Shown one piece after another: positions 1-12,225 of a stretch of 64,000 nt of DNA. A program made the position numbers and the translations under genes. The DNA is from Nissolia schottii (lineage: Eukaryota > Streptophyta > Magnoliopsida > Fabales > Fabaceae): contig QANU01012846.1 of assembly GCA_003254905.1 (NCBI GenBank), positions 895,345-959,344 of the forward strand, in the 5' to 3' direction. The notes beneath the pieces are model-generated. The model was not told the origin of the DNA, searched no databases, and was given only the letters and a program-made list of their open reading frames with translations. How positions within the stretch are numbered: position 1 is the stretch's first letter; each line of letters begins with the position of its first letter.

Positions 1-1265
1 AAACATATTAATTAAGCGTTAAAACCACACATTTTTAGGATGTAATGTTTAGAATAAAATAGGGTACAAACTCCACCTATTAGCATACCAGGGCTAGATA
101 TGAGCAAATAGTTAAGGAACTTGTAAATAAATACACCACTGAGAACTTGTTGCTAGTCACATATGGTGTTGTAATATTCAATTTCTTGCCCCATATGGTT
201 GTTAGATGGATCCTGAAACACCCTAGCTAACTGTTTACCCGTACGTAGTAAACAAAGCTCACTAGGTTGTTTTCAGCTTTGGTGGGGTTACTTCTAGCCC
301 CTACTTTTAGCTTGGCAAATATTTCTTACTTGAAAATATGGACCATTTTGAAAATCATTCGTGTGCATTATCATTTTATAAAGTAGAAGCCGTGCGTGAT
401 TAAGATAGGATATAAAGATACAAATGATAGAGTCCCAATGGATTTAAGCAATAATTAACTACAGAGTGGCAGTGTTAGAGATCTTACAAGAGAAATACAT
501 AAACATACAAGTATTCGGTCCATCACATAGTTGCACAGTCAAATAATAATACATAATTACATAATCAAGTATACAAGTCATAATACATTTCCATATGAGC
601 TATGGGAGCACCTAATCCCTTAAGCTAATCTAAAACATAAAACAGAAGTCTTTGTCCGTCGCTTCCTCGGTGACGTCCATACCTCTGCATGTCTTCCGAT
701 ACCGACTCCGTCTCGGCGTACATGTCATGCTATCCTGGAACCATAAAGGAGTGGGGGTGAGAACCTTGGGTCCTCAGTGGGTAACCTTGGGGGATCGTTC
801 TTTATTTTCTACTCAATTATGATTCCTCCGCTCAGGTGTTTCTAAGTGAACATGCATACTAACATTCCTACTGATTATGATCTGGCCTAAAGTCCTGAAC
901 AGCTTTATCTACATTACTAGGTGATAGGGGGAACTAATCTTTCTTACTAAGTTCTCGTGCTTGTTACTTTCCTTCGCTTATACATACATAGCCGTCTCGA
1001 GCGTTCTCTTGACGGTACTTACATACTTACATAAACTTACATACACTTTCATATATTCATACATCGCATACATACATTCATGCACATATCACATACCTTA
1101 GTACTTTCATATTCCCAGCTTTCTTTCATCCTTTTATCTTTCTTTCATACTTTCATCTGTCTTTCATACTTTCATTCTTACATACATTACATACTATCAT
1201 TCTTTCTTTCTTTTATACTTTACTCTTTCATACTTTTCTCTTGCTTTCAGACTTTCATATTCTTT

Positions 1266-1612
1266 TCTTTATTTGATTCATCCTTGTGAATCCGTTGCCA
1301 GCCACCTACCGACAACAAACAGCATTATAATCATAATCGATTCATCTCAGTGAATCCGTTGCCAGCTACCTACCGACAACAAACAGCAGCATAATCATAA
1401 TCATAATTGATTCATCTCAGTGAATCCGTTGCCGGCCACCTACCGACAACAAATCGTCCTCTTCCCTACCATCCACCTGCAGACAGGGAAGTGACCCCGC
1501 ATCCTGCCAGCTACCTACCGACAGGAGGGTTGTGCTAATCGATTCATCTCTCCTGCCAGCCGCCTACCGACAGAAAAGTGAACCCGCTGCCAGCCACCTA
1601 CCGACAGCAACA
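1266..1612. repeat. Tandem repeat of about 70 bases inside the solo LTR
   Basis: Four to five imperfect copies of a unit containing 'gattcatctcagtgaatcc', 'gttgccagccacctaccgac' and an acaacaaacagc/ataatcat linker. Copies shorten and diverge toward the right end. No coding potential is seen. Confidence 0.8.
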
Positions 1613-1995
1613 TAATACAGCATCATACTTTTCTTTCTCTTTCTCATATTCTTTTAGCATATCATCTTTGCTTTCTTTCTCATAGCATTTCATTATATTC
1701 TCATCTTAACTTTCTCATAACATTTCTTCTTTCTTCTCTTTTTCCGCACATAATATGACATGACTTGTTCCCTAAGGTTCATTTCCATTATAATCTTTAC
1801 TCATTACCTGATTAACTTCTAGTCCTCTGAATGTACCTTATCATGATGCATGGCGTGCTAACATATTACTTTAAATAATCATAATGCATGAACATACTTC
1901 ACGTAGTTCACATACTTCAGTCATACATATCATATAAATCATCACTTGTTGGATTGTGTGCCTCAAGACAGCTTTCATAAGACATTCTGGTCTCA

Positions 1996-2115
1996 GACCG
2001 CTCAGCGGTACCCTAGGGTCGCTTAGCGGTTTGGACCTTATCGCTCAGCGGTTCACTTGGTATCGCTCAGCGGTACAGTCCGCTTAGCGGTACCAAGAGC
2101 CGCTCAGCGGTCACT
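1996..2115. repeat. Cluster of six CGCTNAGCGGT palindromic motifs
   Basis: Six near-identical 11-12 base motifs, (c/t)CGCT(c/t)AGCGGT, occur within about 120 bases at irregular spacing of roughly 15-25 bases. CCGCTNAGCGG is a palindrome around one variable base. The same motif recurs in different LTRs at 48850-49090 and 63900-63980. Confidence 0.8.
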
Positions 2116-3902
2116 AGCGAATCTGAAATTGTTTTCTTTGTTTTCTTTCCTTTCTCTTTGCCTTTTCTTATGGTTACTCCTTGAGGTTCTCACACATATT
2201 CCAACTATCATAAAACCTATCTAATCCAGGTCACAGGACCCTTCAGAATCATCTCCCTATCCTAACCAGAGTTCTAACATACATAAACATACGTACATAG
2301 AAGCATACACACACACACATAAGCAAACATAACCACCAAAGAGGTGAGAAACTAGAGTTACCCACTTCTTGGAGGCTGTTTGGTGGTGAGGAAGAGGGTA
2401 GGAGAGTCGTTCTCCGAGCTCCGGGCGCGATCCAAGCTTCCCGGTGAAGTGTCTGCAGAGAGTCTCTGGGCAAACGGACAAAGTTTCCCCTAGGATAGCA
2501 ATTTTTCTAATTTTTTTTCTGCATAGGGGCTGTCTATGTATAGCCAAAATCTGCCCCCCATAATTACCTTTTCGCCCTTAGGTTTATTTACAATTTTGTC
2601 ATTATTAATTTCTTTTATAATTAATTAATTTAGAATATAAGCTATATGTCACATCATGAATAGTGTTTTGAATTTTTTATTATTTCCTTTGCAAATCTGA
2701 ATTGCATCACGTGGGCTGCCATCTTTGACCGCCTCCCGGTCCCGTTTCGTTTGCGTTTTATCGCTCGCAGTGTCGGTGCATCGCGCACGGTCGTCCGAAA
2801 AATATTCCGCTTGTACTGTCGCGATCCTCTAATTTCCCTCTACCTAAGAATATTAATCTTAGAAGGTGTTGGTGAATTTTTCTCCGGAGAGTATTTTCCA
2901 CAGATACCTTCGACCCGTTTCTACGCTCTTGTGTCTGCCGACCACCGTTCGGCTCGCGGTTTCGTTCTTTCCCAACCTTCCCGATGGGGTCGTGGGACTA
3001 TCCTAAGGTGTCTAAAACCTTTCCCTGGTATCGGTGGGGTTTCCAGAGACTTCGGGCTCTTTGCTCAATTTTACACGCAAAACGGAGTCGTTCTAGTGTC
3101 TGCAGAATAGTCCGAAACTGAACCGATTTTCGTTTTATCGACACTTTAGGTTTTTCATCCATCTCTAGAGGTCGAGAGGAATCGTTTGAGTATTAGCAGA
3201 ATTCAGAAATTCCCAACGAAATAATTTCTACTGACCTCGACAGGTCCACTCCTACAAAAGGCTCTATGAACAGTTGTTTAGGGAACTTTTCACTAAGGGA
3301 GGCATTAGTAATGTTTTTCTTCTTTCTAAGTTCATTTATAAATTATTTTATTTATTTTTACGAACTTTCTAATAAGGAAAAAATGTGGGATGTTACAAAT
3401 CCTGTTTTGAAATGCTAGTTTGGTAGGTGTAGGACTATATCATTCCATGTGGAAAGGCCACTTTATGTTGTTTTAGTTTTTCCTCAAAAGTTATATATGT
3501 GAAGATAGAAAGATCATTCAATTATCTCTACCTAACAACTTAAGCTTTTGGGAAAAATGATATTTTTTGGTATTAAAACTTATATGACCAAGTGGTCTCT
3601 AGAGTTCAATATGTGTCATCCGCCCCCCATTCTTTTTATAATAGAATGAATTACAGCAAGATGGATAGACTAGTGCAATGACTGCATTTAAAGTCCCAAG
3701 GGTTCTTGCATTATCAAAGTATGTAATGAGATATAAAATCATTTAATTGTCTCTACTGATCAGCTTGATCATTTGGAAAATATAGTTCTTGAGAGGTTAC
3801 ATGAATAATCTGCAAGGAGAATGAAGGTGCATTTTATAATATGAACTGTGCAAGAGAGTATTTCTTGCTATTATTAATGATATGAATTGTGGCTTTTTGT
3901 AG

Positions 3903-4063
3903 GGGAAGGTGATGGGGCTGCTCTTTCTTCACTCAAAAAGGGCGCTATAGCATATGAAGTTGATTATTGTGGATATGTAGAACTTAGACGCCCTATTTTC
4001 ATGGAAGATCTGTCATTAATTGCAGGAGAATTTCAAGTACTCACTCATTCTGGTCAAACTGGT
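3903..4063 (+). pseudogene. Isolated exon-like segment of unknown gene, copy 1
   Basis: A 161-base open segment is bounded by a pyrimidine-rich AG acceptor (ggctttttgtag) and a consensus donor (ggt/gtaagt). It encodes a soluble-looking peptide running from GEGDGAALSSLKKGA to EFQVLTHSGQTG, with no membrane segment. The duplicate at 9591-9751 keeps the frame and both splice sites and differs by one residue (L to F). No neighbouring exon of the same gene was found, so it is either a relic of a larger gene or one exon of a gene I cannot assemble. I do not recognise the family. Confidence 0.5.
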
Positions 4064-4943
4064 GTAAGTTATTTCCTCCCAAGGCCTCTTGAGCAATGAC
4101 ATTAATTACTTCATTACGATTAATGATCATCCATGCACTAGATTCACAATTATACTATCTGTTTTATTTTATATTGTAGTCCCCAAAATGACTTCTTCAT
4201 CATTTGAATCACTGTTTGAAATATAGGCATTCAAATTGTGGCTTAAATGGTTGGACAACGATTAATTTGACATTTGGGATGTTAGATTTTTTTATTGTTT
4301 TTTATAAGTGTGGATTGTAATATTTAACCAAAATGTTAATCTAATGGTTCTGATACTTCTGTATAATTGCCGTGTGTATAAAGTGCCTTATTCCATCCTA
4401 TTTTTTTACCCGGGTCCTGCTACACGTACACCAAAAAATATACACAATACATACACTCTATACATATATACATAAAGTTTGTGTTTTAATGCATGTAATG
4501 TTTGTACACTTAATTAAGTATAATTGAGAATATCATCTATAAGTTTGTAATGTTTGTACACTCATGAGAATAAAGTTTGTGTATTATTAATGTTGTATGT
4601 ATGGGTGTATAAAATGGGGTGTGCATATTGCATTTTTGTTGTTACCTATAAACAACTTAACTTTTAATTATGAAACAAAAAAAAAATTATTTGTATTTAT
4701 ACATTCAAACGAAAAATAATATATTGACTTTAGTTTGAGAAGTACATTTTCTTACATGCTTTTCCAAATGTACCCAAGATCTTAAATACATAGATACAAT
4801 AATTAACACGAAAATTTTAATAATCCTATCTCTAACTCAATTCCATCCGAGCTCTATGTTTGCATTCCAAGATGTTTTAAATGTTGGGAGGATAAATAAA
4901 TGAGGGTGGAATGGATTCGAACAACATTGGAGAATCGACCATA

Positions 4944-6535
4944 TTATATGTTTGGCAAAAACTCTTGTGCCAAACTAACATAGAAATGTCCCATAACTCC
5001 AGTATGATACTCATTTTTATATACGAATTCTATGGTCACAGTTTCACCGTCTTCTATCCTCACAGAACCTAGCCTTGGATAACAAACCGTCATTCCAACA
5101 GCATAGTTTCTCTCGTTTCCTGCTTTCTTTCCCTTTCCATATATTGGCTTAATAGCACACAATACCCTTCCATCCTGAATTAACAAAGAAACAATATTAA
5201 GAAACAAATCTAGCACACATAACTAAACAAAACCATAACATACAATTAATTGAAAAAACATATATGAGATCGATTGATGACAAGTTTTGAACATGACCTC
5301 TCCGTATAGAGTTGCACTAACAATTCCTGAATGCACATGAGCAGTGCTATGGATTAAATAACCACCCTTTTTCATTGGGATTGCTTTTCTTTTGATATGA
5401 TAGGAGTTATCATCAACTTTTTCTGGAATATCATATTCAACCTGTGACAAATTAAGAAATCTTTGTTAGTCACTTACTTGTGACAAAGAAATTAAATAGA
5501 CTAATACTAGTTTTGCAATTTAATTGAAAGGTGGTACCGGATTTATTATTATTATTTTACTTTTCAAATACATTGATTTAAATATTGATGTGCCTAGAAA
5601 AAGCAAATGTGAGGTTAGTTATTTTGAAACGAACGAATGGAAGAGTACTTGTCAATTGTATGTACCTTGCAATTATGATGTGTGTAGGAACTATTTACTT
5701 TTGTCACCTCGTCAGCCACATCAAGTATATAAAACTGAATAGGTGTTTGGCACTCGCTCCAATCAACCCATGTTACACGGTACCTAAGGGTAAGGTTTCT
5801 TCTATTTAGGTTCTCAGTTCCTTCTTCATTCAATTTGCATTGAAAGTTGTCTTCGCAACAAAACATCCCTCCTTTATAAGCACTAGTCAATGGTTTCCCA
5901 TCAAACCCTTTTGCTTTATCGAGAAAGCCACTTGGGAGGTTGTAGAGATCACACCTACATTGGGTGCAACCTTTGCGATCTTGTACTCCGCGAGTATCAA
6001 TGGCCATGACGTTGATCAACCATTTCTCTTGATACCCCTCTTTTACCACATCAGGGTTTCCTGTTTCTATCGCAAAATGACTCGGAAGCTTTGACTTTGT
6101 TCTTCGCGAATCACCTCCAAGGCCCCAGTGTTGCGAAAGTATTGCCCCAACGCATGGACCCTCGTTTCTAGATCCCTCAAAGTCTATCCCCTGATCGATC
6201 TTTTGGTTTAACTTATGCTCCGCCACCAAACTGTCTTGTTCCTGGTACCTAACCGCGAAGAAATGGTGGAGGTATGTTTCATACAGAGGCACAGGATTCC
6301 CTTGTTCGTCAACTAGTTCAGCATCAAAACTCTTCACTCCGATATGGCCACTAGGGAAGTCAACATTGAAAAACATCTTGTTGGCAATCGTTCCTGGCCC
6401 TAATTCGAAAGCTGGAGTATGAAAATATTTTAAATGGATGCCATCTTTATGTTGTTGTGAGTGTGCAATGCTTGATTGTAGGAATATGATCGATAACGAT
6501 AGTATCAACACTTCGGTGATAAACCTTGTATTACC
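4944..6535 (-). CDS. SURNod19 (stress up-regulated Nod19) family protein, copy 1; first exon unresolved
   Basis: Three coding exons join in phase 0: about 6535-5666, 5441-5298 and 5174-4944. They give about 414 residues plus an unresolved N-terminus. The product starts with a hydrophobic stretch (LILSLSIIFLQSSIAHS) typical of a secretory signal. Family hallmarks follow: FELGPGTIANKMFFNVDFP, GHIGVKSFDAELVDEQGNP, YETYLHHFFAVRY, a CTQCRCDLYN cysteine cluster, and in the last two exons GGYLIHSTAHVHSG and HTGVMGHFYVSLAQE. These match the plant SURNod19 family (MtN19-like), known from stress- and nodule-associated transcripts; the biochemical role is unknown. The large exon is open upstream only to an AG acceptor at 6536, with no in-frame ATG, so a short upstream exon must supply the start. 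One candidate ATG lies at 6880-6878 but I could not join it in frame. A paralogue lies at 10634-12225. Confidence 0.85.
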
Positions 6536-6963
6536 CTACAAATCAAACGTATGTTTATTATATACATGATTAGTTGTGAATAAATATAATGCTTGTAATG
6601 TATTCACTTTGGGGTGTAAGCTCATATTCTTAGAAATTAAGTAGGCATATTATATATGTATGTAGACTTGACGAGAAATTTTTGTGTAGTGATGGAATGC
6701 CATTTTGAATATGATCCTCATCGCACGCACGTCAAATTAATTGTTTCTTATTCTATTTGTGGTTAAGAACATATGTATAAATATGATGTTTTATGACGGC
6801 ACAAGAATTTAACAAGGCTTAAACGACATCAAGATTGAAATACCACACAAGAAAAAAGAAAAAGAGAAGGGAACAACCATGATGGAGATCTTTTACAATC
6901 TTTTTTCCAAAACTCCAAGCAATTTTTGTTTGTATATGCAATTGGAAGTTCTAATTTGCAACC

Positions 6964-6970
6964 TATATAG
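6964..6970 (-). promoter_or_regulatory. Possible TATA box of SURNod19 copy 1
   Basis: The minus strand reads CTATATAGG about 85 bases upstream of a candidate initiator ATG at 6880. The same motif is kept in copy 2 at 12651-12657. This is positional inference only. Confidence 0.3.
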
Positions 6971-7703
6971 TAGAATTTTTGGAATGGTATGTCTTGCATA
7001 CGTTGATGCCAACTTAACACGTGATGCTGGATGCCTATTTTTGTTGGGCTTTACAACTATATGATGATCTTGAGCTATTTATAACTTTAGCAACTTGATT
7101 CCAATTGGGAGCTTGCAATTAACATAAAATTGTTTCCATAAATTTGTGCTTTTATGTTCAATATTGTTAGAAGATGGTTATTTATATTCGTTTGCGCTGT
7201 TAGATTTTGACCAAAAAATGTATCAAATCCACATGGAAACAAGTGTACTTTGAAATAGAAATGTACAAATATGGCTTTTTTTAGCCACACTTAATTTGTA
7301 CTATGTTGGTTCATAGCACTGACGGTTGTGTAGTTAGAAGAAGTAAAAAACTGCGTTGTAACACATTTTTTTCATTTACAGCACAAACCAAATAGGCAAA
7401 TACATGCTGATCTTTATTAAGTCTTACATTGCTTAAAGATATGATCAAATTAGATTAATCATTTGGATAACATTTTTTTTAAGTTAATTTTTATTGTTGA
7501 GTTTGGTCTACTAAATTTTAAAATGATATCAAAGGCTATCCGCATATGTCAAATTCTAAAAAAACTTCACATTTCGTATGTACGAGTGAGTGTGTTAAGT
7601 CTCACATTACTTAATGATATAGCAAAGATAATCTTTGTAATTAATTGGGAACCCTTGGCCTCTTCAACTATGATAACTCTCCTATTAGAGTTATCTTTTG
7701 TTT

Positions 7704-8880
7704 AATTTGCGCGCGTTTCCATGACTTATTCATAAATTTCAGGATTAGTTGTACAATTTGTTCAATGATTTTCACGTACAAGAATATCAAGGAGAAGATA
7801 TCACCAAAGAAGAGATTCAAGGCCTCAAATGGTTATCCATCTTTCTCTATTTATTCGTCTTACTCTATTTTCCTCTTTTCCCCATTGATTTTCCCTTTTC
7901 GTCATGTGTAACTAAACTTTTAGTCACTAGGGCCGCAATGTGATCGTGATACCATGTTCTCTAAATTTGATGTAATTCAATTTATATTGATTCTTTTTAG
8001 CAATTGATTCTAGTCTTAATGCTTTAAAATGAGTAGCTAGCATTTGATTGATTTATGCCTTGCAAGTGTTTGAGAAAATATTTGTGAGGGTTGCTTATTA
8101 GGTGAATTGTCACAAATTATATAAGTGTTAGAGATAAATGCACTGATTGGTGTGGTCATTAACTTAGGTTCATAAATATTTCATGTTTTAATTAGGATAG
8201 TTTGTTGCGAGAGATCGAATGATCGCCAGTAAGAGAAGATAGTTGTTTTTGTTTGAAAAAGTTCAACACCCAGTAGAGGAAACTTTACCATTAAGAAACC
8301 AATTAGGAATTGGTTAACGAAAAATTAGGAGAGCAAAGTGGATAAATGATGTTTATGTGTCCTAGTGCCTTATCTCAATTGGTTTTAAACACTGTCACTT
8401 TCAAATCTCTAATTGTTCATTTTAGTTCATGTTTTTGCAATTTCTAATTTTAATTCTTAGTCGAATCTGATTCCTTCAACTTACGCAATTGTTGATTCTT
8501 TGCTAGTTGTTTTATCCTCATTTGATCGACATTCCTAACTCACATTTATCACTTATACGATGCGGTTCAACCTCCATCCTGGCGCAATATCCATGACAAA
8601 GTTAGCGTTAAAAAATTCTTAGCAAATCTTTGACCAAATCTTTTATTTGAATTCAAACTTGTATTTTATGATCCAAATATTCTCTTCAAATCTCTTCTTC
8701 AAAATTTATATCTTATTAAATTTCCTTCAAATCTTCATCGATCATTTTGGAAAATTATTTTCTGCAATTAAAATAGAAAAGTAAAAAGAAACAAAAAAAA
8801 TCTACATATCGATTTCTAAGATAAAAATAGTGCCTTAAATTGCGTCTTTCTCAATTTCTCGTAAAAGAGGATAATGTGCA
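7704..8880. other. Spacer between duplication units, no gene seen
   Basis: About 1.2 kb of A+T-rich sequence separates the end of copy 1 from the start of copy 2. Only short open stretches without recognisable motifs are present. No transposon ends were identified. Confidence 0.6.
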
Positions 8881-9590
8881 AAACATATTAATTAAGTGTT
8901 AAAACCACACATTTTTAGGATGCAATGTTTAGAATAAAATAAGGTACAAACTCCAACTATTAGCACACCAGGGCTAGATATGAGCAAATAGTTAAGGAAC
9001 TTGTAAATAAATACACCACTGAGAACTTGTTGCTAGTCACACATGGTATTGTAATATTCAATTTCTTGCCCCATATGGTTTGTTAGATGGATCCTGTTTT
9101 GAAATGCTGGTTTGGTAGGTGTAGGACTATGTCATTCCATGTGGAAAGGCCACTTTATTTAGTTTTAGTTTTTCCTCAAAAGTTATGTGGAGATACAAAG
9201 ATCATTCAATTATCTCTACTTAAAAACTTAAGCTTTTAGGAAATATGATATTTTTTGGTATTAGAACTTATATGACCAAGTGGTCTCTAGAGTTCAATCT
9301 GTGTCACCAGCCCCCCATTCTTTTTATAATAGAATGAATTTCAGCAAGATAGATGGACTAGTGCAATGACTGCATTTAAAGCCCTAAGGGTTCTTGCACT
9401 ATCAAAGTATGTGTTGAGATATAAAATCATTTAATTGTCTCTATTCTTCAGTTTGATCTTTTGGAAAATATGATTCTTGAGAGGTTACATGAATAATCTG
9501 CAAGGAGAATGAAGGTGCATTTTATAATATGAACTGTGCAAGAGAGTATTTCTTGCTATTATTAATGATATGAATTGTGGCTTTTTGTAG

Positions 9591-9751
9591 GGGAAGGTGA
9601 TGGGGCTGCTCTTTCTTCACTCAAAAAGGGCGCTATAGCATATGAAGTTGATTATTGTGGATATGTAGAACTTAGACGCCCTATTTTCATGGAAGACTTA
9701 TCATTTATTGCAGGAGAATTTCAAGTACTCACTCATTCTGGTCAAACTGGT
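9591..9751 (+). pseudogene. Isolated exon-like segment of unknown gene, copy 2
   Basis: Same 161-base segment as 3903-4063, with the acceptor (tttttgtag) and donor (gtaagt) intact and one amino-acid change (SLIAG to SFIAG). Retention of the frame in both copies is compatible with recent duplication alone. Confidence 0.5.
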
Positions 9752-10633
9752 GTAAGTTATTTCCTCCCAAGGCCTCTTGAGCAATGACATTAATAAAACT
9801 TCATTATGATTAATGACCATCCATGCAGTAGATTCACAATTATACTATCTATTTTATTTTATATTGTAGTCCCCAAAATGACTTCTTCATCATTTGAATC
9901 ACTGTTTGAAATATAGGCATTCAAATCGTGGCTTAAATGGTTGGACAACATTTAATTTGACATTTGGGATGTTAGATTTTTTTTATTGTTTTTTATAAGT
10001 GTGGATTGTAATATTTAACCAAAATGTTAATCTAATGGTTCTGTAACTTCTGTATAATTGCCGTGTGTATAAAGTGCCTTATTCCATCCTATTTGTTACC
10101 TGAATCCGGCTACACGTACACAAAAAAATAAACACCATACATACACTTTATACTTATATACATAAAATATGTGTTTTAATGACTGTAATGTTTGTACACT
10201 TAATTAAGTATAATTGAGAATATCATCTATAAGTTTGTAATGTTTATGCACTCATTAGAATAAAGTTTGTGTTTTATTAATGATGTATGTATGAGTGTAT
10301 AAAATTGGGTGTACATGTAGCACTTTTGTTTTTACCTATACACAACTTAACTTTTAATTATGAAACAAAAAAAAAAATATTTGTATTTATACATTCAAAC
10401 GCAAAATAATATATTGACTTTAGTTTGAGAAGTACATTTTCTTACATGCTTTTCCAAATGTACCCAAGATCTTAAATACATAGATACAATAATTAACATG
10501 AAAAATTTAATAATCCTATGTCTAACTCAATTCCCTCCGAGCTCTATGTTTGCATTTCAAGATGTTTTAAATGTTGGGAGGATAAAAAAATGAGGGTGGA
10601 ATGGATTTGAACAACATTGGAGAATCGACCATA

Positions 10634-12225
10634 TTATATGTTTGGCAAAAACTCTTGTGCCAAACTAACATAGAAATGTCCCATAACTCCAGTATGATAC
10701 TCATTTTTATATACGAATTCTATGGTCACAGTTTCACCGTCTTCTATCCTCACAGAACCTAGCCTTGGATAACAAACCGTCATTCCAACAGCATAATTTC
10801 TCTCGTTTCCTGCTTTCTTTCCCTTTCCATATATTGGGTTAATAGCACACAATACCCTTCCATCCTGAATTAACAAAGAAACAATATTAAGAAACAAATC
10901 TAGCACACATAGCTAAACAAAACCATAACATACAATTAATTGAAAAAACTTATATGAGATTGATTGATGACATGTTTTGAACATGACCTCTCCGTATAGA
11001 GTTGCACTAACAATTCCTGAATGCACATGAGCAGTGCTATGGATTAAATAACCACCCTTTTTCATTGGGATTGCTTTTCTTTTGATATGATAGGAGTTAT
11101 CATCAACTTTTTCTGGAATATCATATTCAACCTGTGACAAATTAAGAAATCTATGTTAGTCACTTACTTGTGACAAAGAAATTAAATAGACTAATACTAG
11201 TTTTGCAATTTAATTGAAAGGTGGTACCGGATTTATTATTATTATTTTACTTTTCAAATACATTGATTTAAATGTTGATGTGCCTAGAAAAAGCCAATGT
11301 GACGTTAATTATTTTGAAACGAATGAATGGAAGAGTACGCGTCAATTGTATGTACCTTGCAATTATGATGTGTGTAAGAACTATTTACTTTTGTCACCTC
11401 GTCAGCCACATCAAGTATATAAAACTGAATAGGTGTTTGGTACTCGCTCCAATCAACCCATGTTACACGGTACCTAAGGGTAAGGTTTCTTCTATTTAGG
11501 TTCTCAGTTCCTTCTTCATTCAATTTGCATTGAAAGTTGTCTTCGCAACAAAACATCCCTCCTTTATAAGCACTAGTCAATGGTTTCCCATCAAACCCTT
11601 TTGCTTTATCGAGAAAGCCACTTGGGAGGTTGTAGAGATCACACCTACATTGGGTGCAACCTTTGCGATCTTGTACTCCGCGAGTATCAATGGCCATGAC
11701 GTTGATCAACCATTTCTCTTGATACCCCTCTTTTACCACATCAGGGTTTCCTGTTTCTATCGCAAAATGACTCGGAAGCTTTGACTTTGTTCTTCGCGAA
11801 TCACCTCCAAGGCCCCAGTGTTGCGAAAGTATTGCCCCAACGCATGGACCCTCGTTTCTAGATCCCTCAAAGTCTATCCCCTGATCGATCTTTTGGTTTA
11901 ACTTATGCTCCGCCACCAAACTGTCTTGTTCCTGGTACCTAACCGCGAAGAAATGGTGGAGGTATGTTTCATACAGAGGCACAGGATTCCCTTGTTCGTC
12001 AACTAGTTCAGCATCAAAACTCTTCACTCCGATATGGCCACTAGGGAAGTCAACATTGAAAAACATCTTGTTGGCAATCGTTCCTGGCCCTAATTCGAAA
12101 GCTGGAGTATGAAAATATTTTAAATGGATGCCATCTTTATGTTGTTGTGAGTGTGCAATGCTTGATTGTAGGAATATGATCGATAACGATAGTATCAACA
12201 CTTCGGTGATAAACCTTGTATTACC
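10634..12225 (-). CDS. SURNod19 family protein, copy 2; first exon unresolved
   Basis: Exons at about 12225-11356, 11131-10988 and 10864-10634 have the same junctions and phases as copy 1, offset by 5690 bases. The frame is fully open. The large exon has the signal-like hydrophobic start, the FELGPGTIANK block and the CTQCRCDLYN cluster. The last exon ends in a family-typical GVMGHFY block. Only two amino-acid changes from copy 1 are seen in these exons (C to Y in the DWSEC segment, K to N in the KPIYG segment). As in copy 1, the large exon opens at an AG acceptor and lacks its own ATG. Both copies look functional apart from the unresolved first exon. Confidence 0.85.

Larger units (their letters stand above)
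214..3397 (-). mobile_element. Solo LTR, about 3.2 kb, Ty3/gypsy (Tekay/Del-like), minus orientation
   Basis: Comparison with copy 2 of the duplication gives the exact insertion limits: uninterrupted target at 9080-9110, interrupted here. The element reads TGAAACACCC at its left end and GGGATGTTACA at its right end. On the minus strand it therefore starts TGTAACATCCC and ends GGGTGTTTCA, the TG...CA form typical of plant gypsy LTRs. The flanking five bases are gatcc and aatcc, an imperfect target duplication. No gag-pol coding is visible, so it is a solo LTR. A TATA-like site lies on the minus strand near 2537-2542. The long LTR and its start sequence suggest a chromovirus of the Tekay/Del type; that assignment is inference. 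Confidence 0.85.
1..7703. repeat. Tandem segmental duplication, copy 1 (left edge cut by window)
   Basis: The first 210 bases match 8881-9090 almost exactly, and 3399-7703 match 9089-13393. Most of the right half is offset by exactly 5690 bases. The unit carries an isolated plus-strand exon and a minus-strand SURNod19 gene. The 3.2-kb block at 214-3397 is absent from copy 2 and is a solo LTR inserted after the duplication. Intergenic parts differ by scattered substitutions and small indels. Confidence 0.93.

Noticed and set aside
1996..2115. CRISPR-like array
   Set aside because: Repeats are 11-12 bases, palindromic, irregularly spaced, and inside a plant LTR.
2751..3110. 119-residue plus-strand frame as a gene
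   Set aside because: It lies wholly inside the solo LTR and has no recognisable domain.
6829..7020. Minus-strand frame as the missing first exon of SURNod19
   Set aside because: The frame differs between the two copies because of a one-base indel, and no in-frame junction to the acceptor at 6536 was found.
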